Position numbers and translations under genes: made by a program. DNA of 64,000 bases, from contig NZ_CP022529.1 of NCBI RefSeq assembly GCF_002237595.1, positions 1,550,001 to 1,614,000 of the forward strand, in the 5' to 3' direction. Positions 18,157 to 27,076 of the stretch are shown here, one piece after another. This DNA is from Labrenzia sp. VG12 (GTDB lineage Bacteria > Pseudomonadota > Alphaproteobacteria > Rhizobiales > Stappiaceae). Each line of letters begins with the position of its first letter. The first letter of the stretch is position 1. Under the pieces are notes generated by a model. That model saw nothing but the letters and a program-made list of their open reading frames with translations. It did no database searches and was not told where the DNA came from.

Positions 18157-19503
18157 ATGTTCTCCAAGATCCTTATCGCCAACCGAGGCGAGATCGCCCT
18201 GCGCATCCTGCGTGCCTGCAAGGAGCTGGGCATTTCAACGGTCGCGGTGCATTCCACCGCCGATGCCGACGCCATGCATGTCCGCCTGGCCGACGAAAGC
18301 GTCTGCATCGGGCCGCCAGCGGCCCGCGACAGCTACCTGAACATCCCCCAGCTTCTGGCCGCCTGTGAAATCACCGGCGCCGACGCAGTCCATCCGGGCT
18401 ACGGTTTCCTGTCGGAAAACGCCCGCTTTGCCGAGATCCTCGAAGCGCACAACATCGAGTTCATCGGCCCGACCGCAGAGCACATCCGGGTGATGGGTGA
18501 CAAGATCCAGGCCAAGCAGACCGCCAAGGATCTCGGCATTCCCGTGGTTCCAGGATCCGACGGTGAAGTCCGGGCAACGGACGACGCCCACGCGATCGCA
18601 CGCGAGATCGGCTATCCGGTTCTGGTCAAGGCAGCTGCCGGTGGCGGTGGCCGCGGCATGAAGGTTGCCCAGACCGAGGCTGAGCTGGATACGGCATTGT
18701 CGACCGCCCGGTCCGAGGCGAAGGCCGCCTTCGGCGACGACGCGCTTTACATGGAAAAATATCTCGGCAAGCCGCGCCACATCGAGATCCAGGTGCTCGG
18801 CGACGGCAAAGGCAATGCCGTTCATCTGGGCGAGCGAGACTGCTCCTTGCAGCGCCGGCACCAGAAGGTTCTGGAAGAGGCTCCTTCTCCAAGCCTCAAT
18901 GCCGACCAGCGCAACGAGATTGGCGAAATTGTCGCAAGCGCAATGCGCAAGCTGAAATATCGCGGTGTCGGTACCGTCGAGTTCCTCTATGAGAACGGTG
19001 AATTCTACTTCATCGAGATGAACACCCGCCTGCAGGTGGAACACCCGGTGACCGAAATGATCACCGGCATCGACCTCGTCAACGAGCAGATCCGTATCGC
19101 AGCCGGTGGCGACCTGGACATGACCCAGGACGACATCCGGTTCGAAGGCCATGCCATCGAATGCCGCATCAATGCCGAGGATCCGGTCAACTTCACGCCG
19201 TCACCGGGCACGATCACCTATTACCACCCGCCAGGTGGCCTGGGAGTGCGCGTCGACAGCGGTGTCTATCAGGGCTACAAGATCCCGCCCTATTACGACA
19301 GCCTGATCGGCAAACTGATCGTGCATGGCCGCAACCGTGTCGAGTGCATGATGCGCCTGCGCCGCTGCCTGGATGAATTTGTCGTTGACGAAATCAAGTC
19401 CACTATTCCGCTTTTCCGCGATTTGGTGGACAATCAAGACATCGCGAACGGTCAGTACGACATTCACTGGCTGGAAAAACATCTGGCTGCCAAGTCGAGC
19501 TGA
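18157..19503 (+). CDS. accC: Biotin carboxylase subunit of acetyl-CoA carboxylase
   Basis: This 448-residue ATP-grasp enzyme carboxylates biotin on AccB using bicarbonate and ATP. The start FSKILIANRGEIALRILRAC is diagnostic. The glycine-rich ATP lid (KAAAGGGGRGMKV), the EKYLGKPRHIEIQVLGD segment, and FIEMNTRLQVEHPVTE with the catalytic Arg are all intact. The ribosome-binding site is AAGGAG. It is transcribed after accB, and the unrelated aat gene follows 52 nt later. Confidence 0.97.
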   Translation: MFSKILIANRGEIALRILRACKELGISTVAVHSTADADAMHVRLADESVCIGPPAARDSYLNIPQLLAACEITGADAVHPGYGFLSENARFAEILEAHNIEFIGPTAEHIRVMGDKIQAKQTAKDLGIPVVPGSDGEVRATDDAHAIAREIGYPVLVKAAAGGGGRGMKVAQTEAELDTALSTARSEAKAAFGDDALYMEKYLGKPRHIEIQVLGDGKGNAVHLGERDCSLQRRHQKVLEEAPSPSLNADQRNEIGEIVASAMRKLKYRGVGTVEFLYENGEFYFIEMNTRLQVEHPVTEMITGIDLVNEQIRIAAGGDLDMTQDDIRFEGHAIECRINAEDPVNFTPSPGTITYYHPPGGLGVRVDSGVYQGYKIPPYYDSLIGKLIVHGRNRVECMMRLRRCLDEFVVDEIKSTIPLFRDLVDNQDIANGQYDIHWLEKHLAAKSS

Positions 19504-19514
19504 CCGCGAAAGGC

Positions 19515-19534
19515 CAAGGGGCATGTGCCCCTTG
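19515..19534 (+). repeat. Perfect hairpin between accC and aat
   Basis: CAAGGGGCA and TGCCCCTTG form a 9-bp perfect inverted repeat with a 2-nt loop. No T-run follows, so it probably shapes or stabilises mRNA between accC and aat rather than ending transcription. Confidence 0.45.
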
Positions 19535-19555
19535 CCGCCCGGACAGTGAGGCCGA

Positions 19556-20236
19556 ATGGCAGGTTACAAAGACGACATCGTGATGGAAATCACGCCGCAG
19601 GTTCTGTTGAAAGCCTATGCCTGCGGCCTCTTCCCCATGGCCGAATCCGCAGACGATCCAGGGCTCTTCTGGCTGGAGCCGGAACGGCGCGGCCATCTCC
19701 CGCTGGACAGTTTTCATCTGCCGCGCCGCCTGCGTCGCACCATTCGCAGCGACGTCTTCGAGATCCGTGTCAGCACAGACTTCCAGGGCATCATCGACGG
19801 CTGCGCCGAACCCATGCCCGGGCGCCAGAAAACCTGGATCAATTCGGAAATCCGCCGGCTCTATGGCGAACTCTTCGACATGGGCTATTGCCACACGATC
19901 GAGGCTTGGCAGGACAATGAACTGGTCGGCGGCCTCTATGGTGTCAGCCTGAACGGGGCTTTCTTTGGCGAAAGCATGTTCACGTTCCGCACCGACGCGT
20001 CCAAGGTCTGCCTTGCGCATCTGGTGGCCCGCCTGATCGTCGGCGGATATTCCCTGCTGGACACCCAGTTTGTCACCGATCACCTCAGCAAGTTTGGCGC
20101 CCTGGAAATTCCGCAAGCGGAATACAACACAAGGCTGGCCGAAGCCCTGAAACTGGAAACCGATTTCTATGCGCTTTCCCCGCAAGCCTGCGGACAGGAA
20201 GTGCTGGACGTGCTGGACAGCTGGAAATCGCGATAA
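19556..20236 (+). CDS. aat: Leucyl/phenylalanyl-tRNA--protein transferase
   Basis: This 226-residue enzyme adds Leu or Phe from charged tRNA to N-terminal Lys/Arg of proteins and so marks them for ClpS/ClpAP degradation (N-degron pathway). Family motifs are clear: LLKAYACGLFPMAES near the start, WLEPERRGHLPL, GLYGVSLNGAFFGESMF, and LLDTQFVTDHLSKFGA. The length is normal. It follows accC on the same strand and ends in a convergent arrangement with the DUF5071 gene. Confidence 0.95.
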   Translation: MAGYKDDIVMEITPQVLLKAYACGLFPMAESADDPGLFWLEPERRGHLPLDSFHLPRRLRRTIRSDVFEIRVSTDFQGIIDGCAEPMPGRQKTWINSEIRRLYGELFDMGYCHTIEAWQDNELVGGLYGVSLNGAFFGESMFTFRTDASKVCLAHLVARLIVGGYSLLDTQFVTDHLSKFGALEIPQAEYNTRLAEALKLETDFYALSPQACGQEVLDVLDSWKSR

Positions 20237-20268
20237 GCGAAGGTCGCGGGCCACGCGACGGAACAAGC

Positions 20269-20292
20269 ATCCGCGCCATACGATACGCGGAT
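20269..20292. terminator. Hairpin between convergent aat and DUF5071 gene
   Basis: ATCCGCG and CGCGGAT form a 7-bp stem with a 10-nt loop, just before the DUF5071 stop codon. No clear T-run is present, so termination is possible but not certain. Confidence 0.35.
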
Positions 20293-20295
20293 AAT

Positions 20296-20676
20296 CTAGA
20301 GGTTTAGAACCTCGTTCGAGACGACGTCGACCTCATTCAGCTTGTCTTCCCGGCTTGCGCGATTTGCCAGAAGTTCAAGATCGGCACGCAGTTGCTGTCG
20401 TATATCAGGGTCAAGATTTCGGATGACCAGATCGATCGTCCAGAATTTCCAGTCCGAGTCCTTCGAATGAAGAACCCGTTGAAGATGCGGGATGATCTCC
20501 TGACCTGATTGTGACAGCAGGTCTGCAACTTCCGGCGCCACCGGCCAGTTTGCATCGCAAATCCATTGCAAAAGCTCTGGCAGGACAGCATTGAGACCTG
20601 GAAATCCAAGCGCCCTCGCCCGTCTCACGGCAGGCAAGTCGTGCTTGTCTCGAGGCACACAGTCAGCCGGTTTCAT
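20296..20676 (-). CDS. DUF5071 domain-containing protein
   Basis: This 126-residue protein matches the DUF5071 pattern: PRDKHD near the start, LPELLQWICDANWPVAPEV, then a helical repeat-like segment with SDWKFWTIDLVIRNL. It looks like two or three short HEAT-like helical pairs, so a binding role is conceivable, but no function is known. ATG 20676 has GGAGAG upstream; in-frame ATGs at 20691 and 20742 are less well placed. A terminator lies between it and the NDUFA12-like gene, so it is probably transcribed separately. Confidence 0.7.
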   Translation of the reverse strand: MKPADCVPRDKHDLPAVRRARALGFPGLNAVLPELLQWICDANWPVAPEVADLLSQSGQEIIPHLQRVLHSKDSDWKFWTIDLVIRNLDPDIRQQLRADLELLANRASREDKLNEVDVVSNEVLNL

Positions 20677-20756
20677 GCTTTTGCTCTCCATCGACCAATG
20701 GCATCGAGCCCCGCTTGGTCCAACGCCTCTTCGTCGCAGCACGCCTCAAACAAAGA

Positions 20757-20775
20757 AGCCCCGCATTGCGGGGCT
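20757..20775 (-). terminator. Terminator of the NDUFA12-like gene
   Basis: On the minus strand AGCCCCGC, a 3-nt loop and GCGGGGCT are followed by TTCTTTGTTT. This is an 8-bp GC-rich stem with a T-rich tail, 27 nt after the stop codon. Confidence 0.8.
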
Positions 20776-20802
20776 CCGAAACCATCGCTCTATTCAGAAA
20801 CT

Positions 20803-21189
20803 TCAGCTTCCCGGCGTCCAGGCTTCGTAGTCGCCAGTGACCTCGGGGCGTTTTTCCGGGGTCAGGATCGAGCCGTGCGGACGGTAGGCGTCCGGGGTGC
20901 CGGTCGGGTTCACCTTGTGCGCCTGCTGCCAGTGCTTGGCATGATAGGTCTCTTCGGACGGCGGCGTGTCAACGCGGTGATGCATCCAGCCGTGCCAGCC
21001 CGGAGGAATGGAAGAGGCTTCCGCAAGGCCGTTATAGATGACCCAGCGCTTCTTGCCGCCGCGTTCTTTGTAGTACTTGTTGCCGAACTCGTCTTCCCCG
21101 ACAAATTCCCCCTTCCGCCAGGTGAAGAAGCGGGTTCCCATGGTCTGGCCGTTCCACCAAGTGAAGAATTCAAGCAGCAGTGTTTTCAT
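20803..21189 (-). CDS. NADH:ubiquinone oxidoreductase NDUFA12 (B17.2)-like subunit
   Basis: This 128-residue bacterial homologue of NDUFA12 is an accessory subunit of respiratory complex I shared by alphaproteobacteria and mitochondria. The pattern GEFVGEDEFGNKYYKE, then RWVIYNG and IPPGWHGWMHHRVDTPP, is the family core. It has no catalytic residues and stabilises the peripheral arm of the complex. The start is probably ATG 21189 (MKTLLLEFFTWWNG); an ATG nine codons earlier (21216) has no ribosome-binding site. No other complex I gene is in the window, which is usual for this subunit. Confidence 0.93.
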   Translation of the reverse strand: MKTLLLEFFTWWNGQTMGTRFFTWRKGEFVGEDEFGNKYYKERGGKKRWVIYNGLAEASSIPPGWHGWMHHRVDTPPSEETYHAKHWQQAHKVNPTGTPDAYRPHGSILTPEKRPEVTGDYEAWTPGS

Positions 21190-21417
21190 GGCCCGTTGCA
21201 GGTCCCTTGATTGCAATTCACATCGCGCCGTTGCCGCCTGAGCGTAACGGGCGAATTTCGGCGGACTATGGCGTCAACAGCCGCATCTGTCCAGACCGTC
21301 CTCCTTGAAATCTTAGGGAAACAGGCGCTCTGGCGTCTTTGCCGCAGCTGATGGCGATCACGCGCGGCTCTGGGCAGACGTCGAGCCTTTGGATCTTTCC
21401 TTCCGGATGAAGAAGCC

Positions 21418-22128
21418 CTAGTGAACGTTGTCGCCCTTCATGGGCGCGAAGGCAGCGTTGCGAATGTGCTTTGCCGCCGCGGACTGCCGGGGTTTCGGCT
21501 TTTCCTTTTTCACCTTGGCGAAAGGATCCCGCCGGACGGGCTCTTTCTTGTCGAAAGCCGCTTCGACAGCATCTTCGACTTCCGCACGTTTTTGCGTTGC
21601 GATTCGATGATGCAAGCGGGCACCTGCGAGCGACTGCATCTTCTCCGCCTGCTCATCCATGGTCTTCTGGATGCCATAGATGTTGTAGAATCCGGAATGC
21701 TCGAGGATCATCGGCCGGTCGTCGTTCAGGAGCCAGCGCAGACGCTTGTAGAGTGTCGAGGGCGATACCGGTTTCACCAGCACGTGGTGAGCCCCTGCCC
21801 TGAGCGCCTTGTCGACGAGGGGGCGCGTACCGTGGGCGGTAACAAACAGGATCGGAACGTAGCACAGCGGCTCCATGTGCCGGTGCCTTACCAGCCGCAG
21901 GAACTGATAGCCTGAGGTCGGCGCCATGCGCCAGTCGGTCAGAATCACGTTGGGCGGTTCGGCAAGACTGGCTTCCAGAGCCTCGTCGACCGAATCAAAG
22001 ACCCGCACTCTGGCAACCTTGAAACTCAGGAGAATCGACCTGAGAATCGTTTGCATCGGCTTGCTGTCCTCAACAACAACGGCGTCGATGTCTTCCATGG
22101 CCAGGCCAAATGCAGCGTGATGCTTCAT
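21418..22128 (-). CDS. Response regulator with CheY-like receiver domain
   Basis: This 236-residue protein has a receiver domain in the first 130 residues and a basic, Ala/Lys/Pro-rich tail without a recognised output domain. Receiver residues are present: the acidic pair Glu20-Asp21, phospho-acceptor Asp65 (ILTDWRM), Thr98 (FVTAHG) and Lys119 (LVKPVSP). The tail has a coiled-coil-like stretch and ends in disordered basic sequence, so signalling through protein contacts is likely. The start is ATG 22128, with GAGGGAAAGGG 10 nt upstream. No partner kinase lies nearby. Confidence 0.88.
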   Translation of the reverse strand: MKHHAAFGLAMEDIDAVVVEDSKPMQTILRSILLSFKVARVRVFDSVDEALEASLAEPPNVILTDWRMAPTSGYQFLRLVRHRHMEPLCYVPILFVTAHGTRPLVDKALRAGAHHVLVKPVSPSTLYKRLRWLLNDDRPMILEHSGFYNIYGIQKTMDEQAEKMQSLAGARLHHRIATQKRAEVEDAVEAAFDKKEPVRRDPFAKVKKEKPKPRQSAAAKHIRNAAFAPMKGDNVH

Positions 22129-22596
22129 GAAATGCGGACCCTTTCCCTCACTGATCCGCATAAAACCAGACCCGGCTTAAACCCGGTTGAAATCGGCCCG
22201 CGCCATTTTCTTCAAATTTTCATAAAATTCGATCTATCCTCGTCCACAGGCTTCGTTGCCGCGTGGGCGCGCACTCCTTCGCCGGGAAAGCAAGCGCTAT
22301 TTTCCTTGCAGTTCAGCGGTCCCCACTCCACTCCCCATTATCCACACGGGCACACAAGATTTTGCGTTTGCCCACAATCTCGGCACTAGTGGTTGTCACT
22401 CACGCCTTGACCTTAAGAATTCATTTACATTAGTTTCCTAATCATTGCGATGTGCGTAGTCGGGAGCCCAATCGGGCCCTCCGGTCATCCAAAACCACCA
22501 GTATCCGCGTACCGCTCCGGGTCTTTTGAACCAAAGCCGGGAGACGGGTTTTTGTGTGCCGATTTTCCGGCGCATGTCGTGACAAACCTGTTGATG

Positions 22597-22636
22597 AATA
22601 CTATATGTAGTGGATCACAGCACTAGATACGCTACA
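22597..22636 (+). promoter_or_regulatory. Candidate tandem NrdR boxes upstream of nrdJ
   Basis: TACTATATGTAGTG (22599-22612) is a near-perfect match to the NrdR palindrome. A weaker copy, CACTAGATACGCTACA (22621-22636), lies 22 bp downstream, about two helical turns. NrdR represses ribonucleotide reductase genes when dATP/ATP status is high, so this fits nrdJ. The second box is degenerate. Confidence 0.6.
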
Positions 22637-22637
22637 T

Positions 22638-22741
22638 ACAGGCTCCGAAGCCTGTACCATGCAGGGCGACATCCGGTGACGAGGCAGGCGGCAACGCCAC
22701 ACCGGATGAGATGCGGATCAAGACCGGTTCGGGGGAACCGG
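22638..22741 (+). ncRNA. Structured nrdJ 5' leader (three consecutive hairpins)
   Basis: Three hairpins lie in series between the NrdR boxes and the ribosome-binding site. The first is ACAGGCT/AGCCTGT (22638-22655), the second CATCCGGTG/CACCGGATG (22670-22708), with a smaller inner GGC-GCC stem. The third is CCGGTTC/GAACCGG (22724-22741). The AAGGGGA ribosome-binding site comes just after. This may be a cis-regulatory RNA element; a match to any described nrdJ-leader family has not been tested. Confidence 0.5.
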
Positions 22742-22765
22742 CGGGGATTAAAGGGGACTTAGAGA

Positions 22766-25700
22766 ATGCGGATCGAGCGGCGCTATACCAAGGAAGGTCA
22801 ATCGCCTTACGCAAGCATTGAATTTCGGAACGCAACCAGTGAGATCCGCAATCCGGATGGCTCCATTGTGTTCCGCCTCGAGGACATTCAGGTCCCGGCC
22901 CAGTTTTCCCAGGTCGCGTCCGATATCCTGGCGCAGAAATATTTCCGCAAGGCAGGCGTGCCGGCAAAGCTGAAGCCGGTTGAAGAAAACACCGTTCCCT
23001 CCTGGCTGTGGCGCCACGAAGCCGATGAAGCTGCCCTCGCCGACCTGCCGGAAGACGAACGCTACGGTTCTGAAATCGACGGCCGACAGGTTTTTGACCG
23101 TCTCGCCGGCACCTGGACCTACTGGGGCTGGAAGGGCGGCTATTTCGACAAGGAAGCCGACGCCCAGGCTTTCTACGACGAGCTGCGTTACATGCTGGCG
23201 ACCCAGAAGGTGGCGCCGAATTCCCCGCAGTGGTTCAACACCGGCCTGCACTGGGCCTATGGCATCGATGGTCCGGGCCAGGGCCACTACTATGTCGATT
23301 TCCAGACCGGCAAGCTCACCAAATCCAAGAGCTCCTACGAGCATCCGCAGCCGCATGCCTGCTTCATTCAGTCCGTCGGCGACGACCTGGTCAATGAAGG
23401 TGGCATCATGGACCTGTGGGTCCGCGAGGCACGCCTCTTCAAATACGGCTCCGGCACCGGCTCCAACTTCTCCCATGTGCGGTCGGAAGGCGAAAAACTC
23501 TCCGGCGGCGGCAAGTCTTCCGGCCTGATGAGCTTCCTGAAGATCGGCGACCGGGCGGCTGGCGCGATCAAGTCCGGCGGCACCACCCGCCGCGCGGCCA
23601 AGATGGTCGTGGTCGATGTCGATCACCCGGATATCGAGGAATACATCAGCTGGAAGGTCAAGGAAGAGCAGAAGGTAGCGGCGCTCGTCACCGGTTCCAA
23701 GATCTGCCAGAAACACCTGACCGCCATCATGCGTGCCTGCGTCAACTGCGAGGCGGACAATGGTGACTGTTTCGATCCGTCCAAGAACCCGGCTCTGAAG
23801 CGCGAGATCCGCGCGGCCAAGAAAATGATGGTGCCGGAAAACTACATCCAGCGCGTCATCCAGTTCGCCAGGCAGGGCTTCACAAAGATCGATTTCCCGA
23901 CCTACAACACGGACTGGGATTCCGAAGCCTACCTGACGGTGGCCGGCCAGAACTCCAACAACTCCGTGCGCGTTACCGACGGCTTCCTGAACGCCGTTGT
24001 CGAAGACGGCGAATGGGACCTGACCGCCCGCAAGACCGGTGGTGTCCTGAAGACCGTCAAGGCCAAGGAACTCTGGGAACAGATCGGGTATGCCGCCTGG
24101 GCCTCCGCCGATCCGGGCCTGCAATATCACAGCACCATCAACGACTGGCACACGTGCCTCGCCGACGGCGAAATCCGCGCGTCCAATCCGTGCTCGGAAT
24201 ACATGTTCCTCGATGACACGGCCTGTAACCTGGCATCGCTGAACCTGATGCAGTTCCGCAACGAGGACCGCTCCTTCGCCATCGACAATTACGAACATGC
24301 CGTCCGCCTGTGGACCATCGTTCTGGAAATCTCGGTGCTGATGGCGCAGTTCCCGTCCAAGGAAATTGCAGAACTGTCCTACAAGTTCCGCACTCTTGGT
24401 CTCGGCTACGCCAATATCGGCGGCCTCCTGATGACCTCCGGCATTTCCTATGACAGCGACGAAGGCCGCGCGCTCTGCGGTGCCCTGACCGCCGTCATGA
24501 CCGGCGTTGCCTACGCCACCTCCGCCGAAATGGCCGGTGAACTCGGCTCTTTCCCGGGCTACAAGAAAAACGCCAAGCACATGCTGCGCGTCATGCGTAA
24601 CCACCGCCGCGCCGCCCATGGCGAGACGGAGGGCTACGAGGGCCTCAACACCAATCCTGTGGCGCTCGACCATGCCTCCTGCCCGGACCCGATCATCGTG
24701 GAACGGGCGAAGAGGGCCTGGGACCGTGCCCTGGAGCTCGGTGAAAAGAACGGCTACCGCAACGCCCAGTCCACCGTGATCGCGCCGACAGGCACGATCG
24801 GTCTGGTGATGGACTGCGACACGACCGGCATCGAGCCGGACTTCGCCCTGGTGAAGTTCAAGAAGCTGGCCGGCGGCGGTTACTTCAAGATCATCAACCG
24901 CGCCGTTCCCGAAGCCCTGCGCGTGCTTGGCTATGCGGAAAGCGAGATCGGCGAGATCGAGGCTTATGCGGTCGGCCACGGCTCGATCGACCAGGCACCG
25001 GGCATCAACCCGTCTGCCCTGAAAGCCAAGGGCTTCACCGACGAGAGCCTTACCAAGCTCAAGGACGGCATGAAGTCGGCCTTCGACATCAAGTTCGTCT
25101 TCAATCGCTGGACCCTCGGCGACGAGCAGATGAAGGCACTTGGCGTCTCCGACGAACAGCTGGAAGACACGGAATTCGACCTCCTGACATTCCTCGGCTA
25201 TTCCAAGTCCGAGATCGAAGCCGCCAACACCCATGTCTGTGGTGCCATGACCCTGGAAGGCGCGCCCTTCCTGAAGGAAGAACACTACCCGGTCTTCGAC
25301 TGCGCCAACCCGTGTGGCCGTATCGGCAAGCGCTTCCTTTCGGTGGAAAGCCACATCCGCATGATGGCCGCAGCCCAGCCGTTCATCTCCGGCGCGATCT
25401 CCAAGACGATCAACATGCCGAACGATGCGACCGTCGAGGACTGCAAGGAAGCCTACATGCTGTCCTGGAAGCTGGCGCTCAAGGCCAATGCGCTTTATCG
25501 CGACGGCTCCAAGCTCAGCCAGCCGCTCAACGCCCAGCTCTTGGCAGATGAGGACGAAGACGAGGATGATCTCGTCGAGGACATCGCCGCCAAGCCGCAG
25601 GCCGCCAAGGCCGAGGTTGTCGCCGAACGCATTGTCGAGCGCATTGTTGAACGCGTCGTTCGCGAACAGGAGAAACTTCCCGGTCGCCGCAAGGGTTACA

Positions 25701-26449
25701 CCCAGAAGGCCAAGATCGGCGGTCACACCGTGTTCCTCAGAACAGGCGAATATGACGACGGCCGCCTCGGCGAGATCTTCCTGGACATGAACAAGGAAGG
25801 CTCTGCTCTCCGCGCCTTCATCAACAACTTCGCCATTTCCGTCTCGCTCGGCCTGCAATACGGCGTGCCGCTGGAGGAATATGTCGACGCCTTCACCTTC
25901 ACCAAGTTCGAGCCGGCCGGCATGGTTCAGGGCAACGATGCGATCAAGAACGCAACGTCGATCCTCGACTATGTCTTCCGCGAACTGGCGGTGTCCTATC
26001 TCGGCCGTCACGACCTTGCCCACGTCCCGCCGGAAGCCTTCAACGGCCCGGTCGACGCCGGCGCGGTCAAGCACATGGAAAAGGGTGCCTCCGGCGGTGT
26101 CGTCTCGCATGGTCTCGTGCGCGGCCAGACCGAGCGCTTCCGTCTCGTCTCCGGCACCGAACCGGCTGGCGAAATCACCGAGGCGGTGACCATGGAACTG
26201 GCTGGTTCGGTGTCGGCGCAGACATCCGCTGTCGCCACGGCCTTTGCCCGCGGCGGCGAGGCAGCCGCCGCGGCGGTCGAAGTCACCACGGCTCCGGCCC
26301 CCGCCAAGACAGCTGCCCAGCAGATCGCCCAGGCCCGCATGAAGGGTTATGAAGGCGAAAGCTGCGCGGAATGCGGCAACTTCACCATGGTCCGCAACGG
26401 CACCTGCCTGAAATGCGACACCTGCGGCTCCACGAGCGGCTGCAGCTAA
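22766..26449 (+). CDS. nrdJ: Vitamin B12-dependent (class II) ribonucleoside-diphosphate reductase
   Basis: This 1,227-residue adenosylcobalamin-dependent reductase makes deoxyribonucleotides with or without oxygen. The N-terminal part shows SPQWFNTGLHWAYG, HACFIQSVGDD and GSGTGSNFSHVRSEGE, conserved in class II enzymes. Active-site cysteines lie in NPCSEYMF and related segments, and the radical-site loop is APTGTIGLVMDCDTTGIEPD. A charged linker (about residues 930-970) separates the core from a C-terminal region ending in paired Cys motifs (CAECGNF, CLKCDTCGS), probably for zinc binding and thiol relay. No intein is apparent. The start follows AAGGGGACTTAGAGA. Confidence 0.97.
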   Translation: MRIERRYTKEGQSPYASIEFRNATSEIRNPDGSIVFRLEDIQVPAQFSQVASDILAQKYFRKAGVPAKLKPVEENTVPSWLWRHEADEAALADLPEDERYGSEIDGRQVFDRLAGTWTYWGWKGGYFDKEADAQAFYDELRYMLATQKVAPNSPQWFNTGLHWAYGIDGPGQGHYYVDFQTGKLTKSKSSYEHPQPHACFIQSVGDDLVNEGGIMDLWVREARLFKYGSGTGSNFSHVRSEGEKLSGGGKSSGLMSFLKIGDRAAGAIKSGGTTRRAAKMVVVDVDHPDIEEYISWKVKEEQKVAALVTGSKICQKHLTAIMRACVNCEADNGDCFDPSKNPALKREIRAAKKMMVPENYIQRVIQFARQGFTKIDFPTYNTDWDSEAYLTVAGQNSNNSVRVTDGFLNAVVEDGEWDLTARKTGGVLKTVKAKELWEQIGYAAWASADPGLQYHSTINDWHTCLADGEIRASNPCSEYMFLDDTACNLASLNLMQFRNEDRSFAIDNYEHAVRLWTIVLEISVLMAQFPSKEIAELSYKFRTLGLGYANIGGLLMTSGISYDSDEGRALCGALTAVMTGVAYATSAEMAGELGSFPGYKKNAKHMLRVMRNHRRAAHGETEGYEGLNTNPVALDHASCPDPIIVERAKRAWDRALELGEKNGYRNAQSTVIAPTGTIGLVMDCDTTGIEPDFALVKFKKLAGGGYFKIINRAVPEALRVLGYAESEIGEIEAYAVGHGSIDQAPGINPSALKAKGFTDESLTKLKDGMKSAFDIKFVFNRWTLGDEQMKALGVSDEQLEDTEFDLLTFLGYSKSEIEAANTHVCGAMTLEGAPFLKEEHYPVFDCANPCGRIGKRFLSVESHIRMMAAAQPFISGAISKTINMPNDATVEDCKEAYMLSWKLALKANALYRDGSKLSQPLNAQLLADEDEDEDDLVEDIAAKPQAAKAEVVAERIVERIVERVVREQEKLPGRRKGYTQKAKIGGHTVFLRTGEYDDGRLGEIFLDMNKEGSALRAFINNFAISVSLGLQYGVPLEEYVDAFTFTKFEPAGMVQGNDAIKNATSILDYVFRELAVSYLGRHDLAHVPPEAFNGPVDAGAVKHMEKGASGGVVSHGLVRGQTERFRLVSGTEPAGEITEAVTMELAGSVSAQTSAVATAFARGGEAAAAAVEVTTAPAPAKTAAQQIAQARMKGYEGESCAECGNFTMVRNGTCLKCDTCGSTSGCS

Positions 26450-26522
26450 GGCTTAGTCGGGAGTTCGCCAAGGCGGGTCCCCACCCGCCACAGCGCGGCT
26501 CCCGGCGCCCAGACATGAAGAT

Positions 26523-26558
26523 ACCCGCCCATCGGAGACGATCAGGCGGGTTCTTTTT
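26523..26558 (+). terminator. Intrinsic terminator after nrdJ
   Basis: ACCCGCC (26523-26529) pairs with GGCGGGT (26545-26551) and is followed by TCTTTTTTG. The loop is 15 nt. Confidence 0.8.
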
Positions 26559-26656
26559 TGGGCCCCACCGGCATGAGCGTACGCCCTTCTCCCAAGTTGA
26601 GGGAAGAAAATCAGAACCTTACGCTAGGCCCGAACGGAATTCCTGGAGGGCGAAAA

Positions 26657-27076
26657 ATGATCACCAAGTCAATCGGAGATATCCTGGCGGGACGTCCCCT
26701 GTTCAGCATTTCCAAGGACACCTCGATCCGCGAAGCCGCCCGTGTGATGTTGGAAAACGGTGTCGGTGCCTTGGCTGTAATCGATGAAGGCATGCTTGCC
26801 GGGATCCTGACAGAGCGGGACATCGTGTTCCGGGGCGTGGCGAAACACCTCTCGATGGATGACAGGACTGCCGGCGACATCATGACCCCGGACCCGGTGA
26901 CCGTTGACAGCGCAGACGCGGTTTCAGACGCGCTGGCCGCCAAACTGGGCGACCGTTTCCGGCATTTGCCGGTGATCGAACGTGACAAGGTCGTCGGCAT
27001 CATCTCCTTCAGGGACATCCCGGCGGAATATGTCATGATGTTTGAACGGTTTCGCGAAATGTCGGCCGCGCACTAG
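26657..27076 (+). CDS. CBS domain-containing protein
   Basis: This 139-residue protein is made of a tandem CBS pair (Bateman module). CBS1 is about residues 8-65, with VMLENGVGALAVIDEG and LAGILTERDIV. CBS2 is about 72-130, with IMTPDPVTV and RHLPVIERDKVVGIISFRDI. Such stand-alone modules bind adenosine nucleotides and act as energy sensors or partner subunits. The ligand and partner here are unknown. The start is ATG 26657, after GGAGGG. It lies 208 nt downstream of nrdJ, beyond a terminator, so it is expressed separately. Confidence 0.9.
   Translation: MITKSIGDILAGRPLFSISKDTSIREAARVMLENGVGALAVIDEGMLAGILTERDIVFRGVAKHLSMDDRTAGDIMTPDPVTVDSADAVSDALAAKLGDRFRHLPVIERDKVVGIISFRDIPAEYVMMFERFREMSAAH

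Larger units (their letters stand above)
22129..22765 (+). other. Intergenic region with regulatory signals for nrdJ
   Basis: This 637-nt region has no credible gene. It holds a CtrA-like element (TTAA-N7-TTTA, 22413-22427), a structured GC-rich stretch at about 22455-22556 ending in GGGTTTTTG, two NrdR-like boxes and three adjacent hairpins in the nrdJ leader. The B12-box sequence GCCACTG is absent. Confidence 0.5.

Noticed and set aside
22560..22765. Cobalamin riboswitch upstream of the B12-dependent reductase.
   Set aside because: The B12-box GCCACTG and the usual long multi-stem core are missing; the leader fits three simple hairpins better.
22748..26110. A 1,120-codon open frame on the minus strand opposite nrdJ.
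   Set aside because: It is the GC-rich shadow of nrdJ. The composition is His/Gly/Val-rich with no domain, and nrdJ itself is unmistakable.
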